A stretch of 64,000 bases of DNA, from the NCBI GenBank assembly GCA_028023455.1, contig JAQFVV010006199.1:5534972-5598971 (forward strand). The letters run 5' to 3'. A program made the position numbers and the translations under genes. Position 1 is the stretch's first letter. Every line of letters begins with the position of its first letter. The notes below the pieces were generated by a model. The model had not been told where the DNA came from. It did not search any database and saw only the letters and a program-made list of their open reading frames with translations. Shown piece by piece: positions 58,116 to 64,000 of this stretch. The DNA is from Epiperipatus broadwayi (Eukaryota; Onychophora; Udeonychophora; Euonychophora; Peripatidae).

Positions 58116-58204
<89 letters not shown>
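58116..58204 (+). repeat. (AT)n microsatellite, about 44 units
   Basis: An uninterrupted AT dinucleotide run of about 88 bp, the longest pure dinucleotide tract in the window. Confidence 0.98.
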
Positions 58205-58207
<3 letters not shown>

Positions 58208-58879
58208 ACTTCCTTTCTCATAATTTAAATATAATTAAATAATGTGTAGAGAATATTATGTAATACATGATTTAATCACAGTTTACTTATGATACATTAC
58301 ACTAGTAATCTAGCACATTATATAATTTACAATAAGATTTATATCAGCAGTCTAACTATATTGCATAAATATGCAAGTATATGCTCAATTTATTTGATTC
58401 TTTATGCTTTTAGATAATTGATATAATTACTTCTTATTTTAAAAGTGTCTCATTATCTATGAATTGTGAGTTGCATTTGATTGATAGATTTGAATGCAGT
58501 TGATAATGCAAGATTTTTGTTGAAATGAAGATTCTACACTAAAACTGGTTAAAATTTTTATGACAGATGGCTTTATTGATGACATATATTATTGATGACA
58601 TAATGTATGTCATTTTAAAATCTTTAAAATATATTGAATTATAATATTGCATTTATGTTATAAGTGAGAGAATAAAATGAATTTAAAATCCATGCCTTAA
58701 TGCCTTATATGTGAATGCATTTTTTAAAAAAAAAATTAAAAATTTTATGATTATCATTTACTTAAAGCTATAACTTTAAGTAAATGATAATAATATTCCA
58801 TATTTATAAAATATCCCAATTTCTATTCATTTATGAGTTATGAATAACTCATTGCTGCTGAATTCTGTTATTGACTACA
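58205..58879. other. AT-rich spacer with an 18-bp perfect hairpin
   Basis: Arms 58750-58767 and 58774-58791 (ATTATCATTTACTTAAAG and complement) are perfect with a 6-nt loop. Unlike the longer cassettes, no convincing flanking direct repeat or tail is seen. No gene. Confidence 0.6.
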
Positions 58880-60330
58880 GGCCTGATCAAAATTTTTACA
58901 ATATAATGGTTTACAAATAATTTATAATATAGATAACACACATTTACAATATATATATATATATTGAAAGAATATATATATATATATATATACTGTAATG
59001 GCATATAATAAAGAATACAATAGGGAGTGATAGAAAATCAACTTCCTCAAAACATCACTGTTTTGTTGAGCATAGACAATAGGGAAAGAATCAGCATTGT
59101 ATATAAATAATATAATAGACATAAGTGGTAAATGCAGCAACACCAGCAATTATTATCAAAAAGCAACATTAAGAGTCATCCTTTGGTATCTGGATTTAAA
59201 AGACATGCTATAAAACCTGAGGCTAATCATTGTCTAATTAATTCCAGACTTTGAGAATAATATTATAAAGATAATGAATACTTCATTTATATATATAGAC
59301 ATAAGTCTTATAAATAACTATAAAAATAATTTTGTATCAAAATACTGGGATTACTATATCAGTGCTGCTCATCATCAGTGCTCTGAGGTATCAGATAACA
59401 TGAATATATTGGCCATCAAACTAGTTATCAAATCTGTAAAGTGAAACTTTGGTGACGTTTAAGATCTTATCACCATCCAAATAATTTTGCAGAAAATCAT
59501 CTGGATGACCATACACAGATTTACTCACACACACATACCATTATTGCCAAGAGTTAACTTTAGGATTGCAAGAACACTAAATAATGATTGAACAAAGGCA
59601 AATATACATATGTAAAACAATCTATTCTAGTACCAAATAATGTGCCTTGGATACATTTATTAATTAAAAATAATAATAAAAATTGCAATTCAGTACTCTA
59701 TAATACAAATACAGCATTCTGATTCTGACTTACAAATAGATAGCATTTTCATAAATTGAGAAATTCAAACAATCAAATTTATAAAGATATATAATTTGTT
59801 TACATAATGCATATATGTAATTATGCAGACATGCCTACATGGTAAACTAAAATATTTCAATCATCTGTAAGTCAATAAACATTACTCTATTTTAATAATA
59901 AGCAATGAATAATTTAATATATATGTCCCATGTTTTTTGGCAAAGTATGAATTACAAATCCCCCCAAAATTAAGCTAATAAAGATTATTTATTCTATTTT
60001 AACAATATATAAATGAATGTGGTAAACCTATATATAATGCACTTGAACACACACATATGCTTGTTCCAATATAAAATAAAATATTTTTGTTAGTAATTAT
60101 AATTATTTCAATTTTATAACGTTATTACTCATAAAATGTTAAACAAAAGTTTTTAAAACAACAACAACAACAACAAAAAAAGACTTCTTTGATGAAAGTT
60201 TCTCTTGAAAGTTTCTTTTTTTTTTTTTTTTTTAAATCACTCTTAATTTTAAATAACATCTTTGAAAGTTTAGGTTGAAAGTTCTTTTGTTTTTAATTTT
60301 GGTTCTCTAACTTTAAAAAAGTTTATCAAG
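58880..60330 (+). repeat. Long dispersed repeat, copy B (pair with 10.0-12.0 kb)
   Basis: Collinear with copy A in the same orientation (shared words listed there). It lacks the hAT MITE: the corresponding position near 59500 reads 'atccaaataatttt'. It carries TA runs near 58950-58992 and a T21-22 run near 60212-60232. No reading frame. Confidence 0.65.
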
Positions 60331-60467
60331 TTTATTTTCATCAGTTAATTGCTTTAATTTTTATTCAAAAATTGTTTACACTTAAATCAATATAAATTAA
60401 TATTTTCATTAGAAAAAATTATTCTTCACATATAAAGTGTGATAAACAGAGTAGTCAAAATTCAAAA

Positions 60468-60599
60468 ACATTAATCACAAAAAAACTATTTGCCAAGCGC
60501 TTTGTCGCCATGATTCTAATACACGGTACCCAAAGCGCTTGGGCAAATAGTTTTTTGTGATAAAGTTAATATACATCAATGAAACACTTGCTACATTAA
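60468..60599. mobile_element. Hairpin cassette H5: 31-nt arms with single-base indels
   Basis: Arms 60474-60504 and 60531-60561 pair over their full length apart from one extra A in the left arm and one extra G in the right. The core AAGCGCTTT / AAAGCGCTT is GC-rich for this genome and the loop is 26 nt. A short direct repeat ACATTAA sits at 60468-60474 and 60593-60599, leaving a 31-nt tail on the right. Seven AT-rich bases alone are not significant; it is listed because the layout agrees with H1-H4. Confidence 0.55.
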
Positions 60600-61065
60600 A
60601 ATATTTTATATTTTTATCAAAATCAGAAAAAACAAAATTATTTGCACTAAATAAGAGAATTTTTATATTTGATTTTAAATAATATAAAATATTTCCAAAA
60701 ATATTATTTAACATTATAACTTAATCAATTTGTATTATTATTCCAGGTTTTATAAATAATTATAGATCTAATTTTGTCAGTATTCATCAACTTTTCTATT
60801 AAACTTTAAATATATATATACACACACTACATTGTGCTCCATGAGATCAATTTGTCACAATATATGATGGGATACCCTAAAAAAACCAGAATTATTCTCT
60901 GATAGCCATGTTTGTTATAGTATATGCTTCTGCTGCTAGATACTTCTTGTGGGGATATGTTGCACACTTTTTCTAAAGTGCATTTCATGTATTTATTAAT
61001 TTTTGCAATAACTGAAAAATTGAAACATAGTGAAATTCTGTTTTCTTTTAAAGAATCAAACATCA
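60600..61065. other. AT-rich spacer
   Basis: Two minus-strand frames (60475-60714, 60827-61066) have no motif. 'tttaaatatatat..acacaca.tacat' followed by 'ccatgagatca' near 60808-60852 is also found near 20977-21025, a short unclassified shared word. Confidence 0.4.
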
Positions 61066-61240
61066 TATGATCACCATCTCTATACTAGCACATAATTTGT
61101 TGTAAACAAAGGCAAAACTCCCCATACAGTAGTGCCACCCTGTGCCAAACAGAGTAATCAATGGATGCCAGAAGGCTTGTGCATAAAATCCCTATCTAGT
61201 GCCTACTGTATGGGGAGTTTTGCCTTCTTTTAAAGAAATT
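61066..61240 (+). repeat. Fold-back family B, internally deleted derivative
   Basis: The left arm is well preserved ('aggcaaaactccccatacagtagtgccac', 'AGAGTAATCAATGGATGCCA', 'gaaggcttgtgcataaaatcc'). The sequence then jumps to a short inverted terminal part (CTACTGTATGGGGAGTTTTG). The core and most of the right arm are missing. The outer 25 bp of each arm still match each other (CAAAACTCCCCATACAGTAG) and share changes not found in the 35.3 kb copy. Confidence 0.8.
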
Positions 61241-61995
61241 GGCAGGGAATAATGTTTGAAACAACTTACAAGCAAGTTGCTCTGGGAAAACACAAGTGTA
61301 TGAGTGGTTTAACCTTTTCTGAGTATGATCTACACTCTTGAATTGTCCATGTATTCACAGCTTTAGCTTATTTTTTAATCACTATTTTGAATGTTATTTT
61401 GCTGGTTTTCCAAGAAAAAACTCTACTGAATAATGCTGCTATCTTCAGAATACTTTTATAACTAATAAATCAATAATATTTAAATTTAACATTATAACAA
61501 TGAAACAAGATCCTATCTTCAAGGCACTGATTGGTTGTTTCTTGTTCTCTCCACAAGAGAACACCTATCAATGATTTTAACAGTTCTATTTCTTCATTTT
61601 GATTTTTAAAATGAAAACTTATATTTTCAACATTTTTTTACATATTTATTATTTTTTTCACAAAATATTTGTGAAATATTAATTATTTTAAAATAATAAT
61701 TCAGATTCTAGAAGAAAATATTTACTTTCATATTAAGACAAATTGGCAAAGAAATCACTGATATTTGGCTGTAGTTTATAATTGCATGACAAACATATAT
61801 TTTATGTTTACCACTATAGATTATTTTCTTCAATTATAAATAGAAATTTATCTTTAAAAAACTTTCATTTATTTTAATAATCTAATGAGTTATTAATTTG
61901 CATTTTAGAAACTAAACTAAAACAAATATAATTTTAAAACACAAATATATTTTACTGCTAATTCTGTAATTGACCAATCAAAAGTTTGGAACTTT
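61241..61995. other. AT-rich spacer
   Basis: No recognised gene or repeat. Confidence 0.45.
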
Positions 61996-61999
61996 AATT

Positions 62000-62615
62000 T
62001 ATTATGCCAATAATGATATCGAATGCTAAAACCATTAAAGGAAGTGTCAAATTTTCCATGTCTCAAAAACATGGCAAGTAATGAGCAAAGTCAAGACAAT
62101 GCTCATTTTTTGGATACAAATGGCACTGTTCACTCAGAATTTGTTCACAATGATCAGTTATTTAAAACTTATAAGTTCTGAAACTTTTGTGTGATGCACT
62201 AAAACATAAATGTTCCTTTTGTGGCAAAGTGAGGATGGTAATCTTCATAATGGGAATGTGTTAGTACTAAAAGCCTTGAGTGTGAAACAATTTTTTATAA
62301 TATTCATTATAATCCAGCTAATCCATCATTCATATTTGCTCAATCTTACTCTGTGTGACTTCTTTTTATTCCCTTAAGAAAAAAAAATCTCTTTTTTTTT
62401 TGCAGAGTTAGAAGTGGTGAAGAAAAAATGACAGAGGCATTAAAATGCATCTCTTTGCAAAAGTTTGCAGATTATTTCAAATGTGGAAAACACTTTTAGA
62501 CCAATTCATTGCATTAAATAGAAAATTCTTTGAAAGGGATTAAATTTGTAATATCTAAAATTAAATACACAATTTTTTATTATTTTGGGTACCTCCTCAT
62601 ATATATATGTTGTAT
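62000..62615 (+). pseudogene. Mariner-family transposase relic
   Basis: Across several frames the plus strand keeps mariner transposase landmarks in order. A VKTML/VFFD-like region now reads AHFLDTNGTVHSEFV. A helical part has LLCDALKHK. HNGN stands where HDNAP is expected (second catalytic Asp lost), followed by KALSVKQFF. LCDFFLFP stands where SPDLAPCDFFLFP is expected (catalytic SPD Asp read as Asn). The downstream 'ttattattttgggtacctcctcat' resembles the 3' ends of mariner elements. Multiple stops and shifts; the N-terminal DNA-binding domain and left terminal repeat are not recognisable. Confidence 0.8.
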
Positions 62616-64000
62616 TTATGTTTAAAAAAGGTTATTTCACTATCAATAAAATTAACCAAAAAAAAAAAAGTGAATAAAAAATCAAAATTATCACACAAGA
62701 ACAAAAGCATTTAAACTTTTTTGGAAGAATGAAAAAATAAATTGTGGAATAGAAATGTGCAGATAACTGTAGAAACAAACAAGGATTCAATATGTGTGCA
62801 TGATAAGCTCTCTGATTAAAATTTACTGAAATAATTATACATTATAGTACAATTAAATGATAAAATTGTCAGGGGTAATTGACTATTTTCTTGTCATATA
62901 TTTAATTTAATTATTCTGACATAAATTTGAATGAGTACTTTTGCATTATTAAGATGCACTATGGATTGATACAGTAAACAGAATTATAATCTATATGGTA
63001 ATTGTGAATAATTAAAAATACATTAAATTTTAAAAAATCAGTGAATAGAATAAAAGAGATGGTCTGAAAAGATAAATGACCCTTGTCTCTAATCAAAAAG
63101 ATTGATTGTTACATTGAAAGAAGGATGCAAATATTTCCATTAAAAATCAGACTTCATCTATGATGAACTCATGATTAATAAGATTGCAATGTGTGTAAGT
63201 TACATACTGCATAAATACAAACACACGTATTAATTTTATGCTATAAAGATACTCGCAATTAATTCATTATTATTTTCCTTTTAAGAAAAAAAATATGAAG
63301 ACTTAAAGATATATATACTTTTTATAATTAATGTAAAAAAAAAAAAAAACTTTAAATTTTTTTGCATTTAAAATACTCCCTCTTTCTGTGTTTTTTTTTC
63401 CTTTTCTGCAAACATAATACATTTCATTTTTGAAGGTTAACTAACAGCTTTAGTTGAATAAAATTAATTCCAAATCAATTTATCGTTTTTTAAAATATTA
63501 TAACTACTGAAACACTTATTAATATAATTGATTCTATTTCTTTGAAGTCAGCAATAAAGTTAATTAAAGAAAAAAAAATAGCAAGAAAAAGTAGTAATTG
63601 ATTTTTTTTAAAAAAAATATTTAATGGTAACAACAGTCATTTATTTCATTAAAAAGTATATTTAAATCAATAAATCTGTAAGAGAAGTGAAGACTATTTC
63701 AATTAAATGTGTTAAATACTGAGTTAAAAGCGTGCTTGCTGTTGTCAAAATATTTTTTGATTACTGTCCTAGAGTCAACAACTGGACAATATATTCTATT
63801 AAAAAATAAGAAATAGAAAGTTGATCAGTTACAAATAATATTGACAGTTGCTTAATTTAATTCCTTTTTATGTGTAATTAAGATTATTAAAAGTTGATTC
63901 AAATGTAAGCTCAATTCAGTTTATATTTAATAACTTAAAAGAAGTTGAGGTTAGTTGAAAAAATATGTATGTTCTACTCAGAGGCAAGAGATAACCCTTT
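62616..64000. other. AT-rich sequence to the window end
   Basis: No recognised gene or repeat; only A/T runs (for example A14 near 63337). Confidence 0.45.

Noticed and set aside
58116-58204. TATA-type promoter
   Set aside because: A pure AT dinucleotide run of 88 bp is a microsatellite; there is no downstream gene.
58750-58791. Sixth member of the hairpin-cassette group
   Set aside because: The stem is perfect but only 18 bp and AT-rich; no flanking direct repeat longer than seven bases with a consistent tail was found.

Overview
The window is about three-quarters A+T and has no bacterial-style gene packing. It carries tRNA-derived SINEs, RTE-like LINE remnants, mariner, hAT and pogo-like DNA transposon relics, and long compound microsatellites. 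This points to a nuclear contig from an AT-rich invertebrate animal. I cannot name the phylum with confidence. I see no intact host protein gene: nearly all open frames longer than 60 codons are chance AT-rich frames, microsatellite translations or pieces of dead retroelements. The window is best read as intergenic or intronic DNA built from nested repeats.

Layout. 1-5 kb holds a SINE, a hairpin cassette (2298-2508) and a 1.8 kb inverted-terminal-repeat element with a perfect 8-bp target duplication and internal tandem arrays (2813-4641). 6.6-7.3 kb is a decayed dimeric fold-back repeat, here called family B. 9.1-9.5 kb is a GC-rich long-stem hairpin. 10-12 kb is a dispersed repeat carrying a hAT-type MITE; its second copy at 58.9-60.3 kb approximates the empty site. 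13.1-18.9 kb is a pair of 1.5-1.7 kb direct repeats flanking a dead coiled-coil-like reading frame on the minus strand that is split by a 939-bp TA-flanked pogo-like MITE. 19.4-20.6 kb is a large diverged inverted repeat. 24.4-25.0 kb has a SINE and a 94-bp-arm hairpin. 26-27 kb has another family B dimer. 28.4-30.1, 31.4-31.7 and 38.6-39.7 kb are RTE-like LINE remnants, the last with a 12-bp target duplication. 32.8, 52.9-53.7 and 54.3 kb are members of a second fold-back family (A), whose ends resemble a tRNA T-arm. 42.7-43.1 kb is a 350-bp compound tetranucleotide microsatellite. 46.2-47.1 kb is a LINE remnant of another lineage. 50.1-52.0 kb is a second inverted-repeat element full of tandem arrays. 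55 kb has a possible decayed coding fragment. 60.5 kb has a short hairpin, 61.1 kb a family B derivative, and 62.0-62.6 kb a mariner transposase relic.

The observation I would follow first concerns five long-stem hairpins of unrelated sequence (about 2.4, 9.3, 24.9, 40.0 and 60.5 kb). Each seems to have the same layout: a direct repeat (7-16 bp), a near-perfect hairpin, a one-sided 26-36 nt unpaired tail, and the direct repeat again. A one-sided tail beside inverted terminal repeats recalls the structure described for Penelope-like elements, but no reverse transcriptase of that type is visible here. All alignments were made by eye, so boundaries of diverged repeats are approximate.
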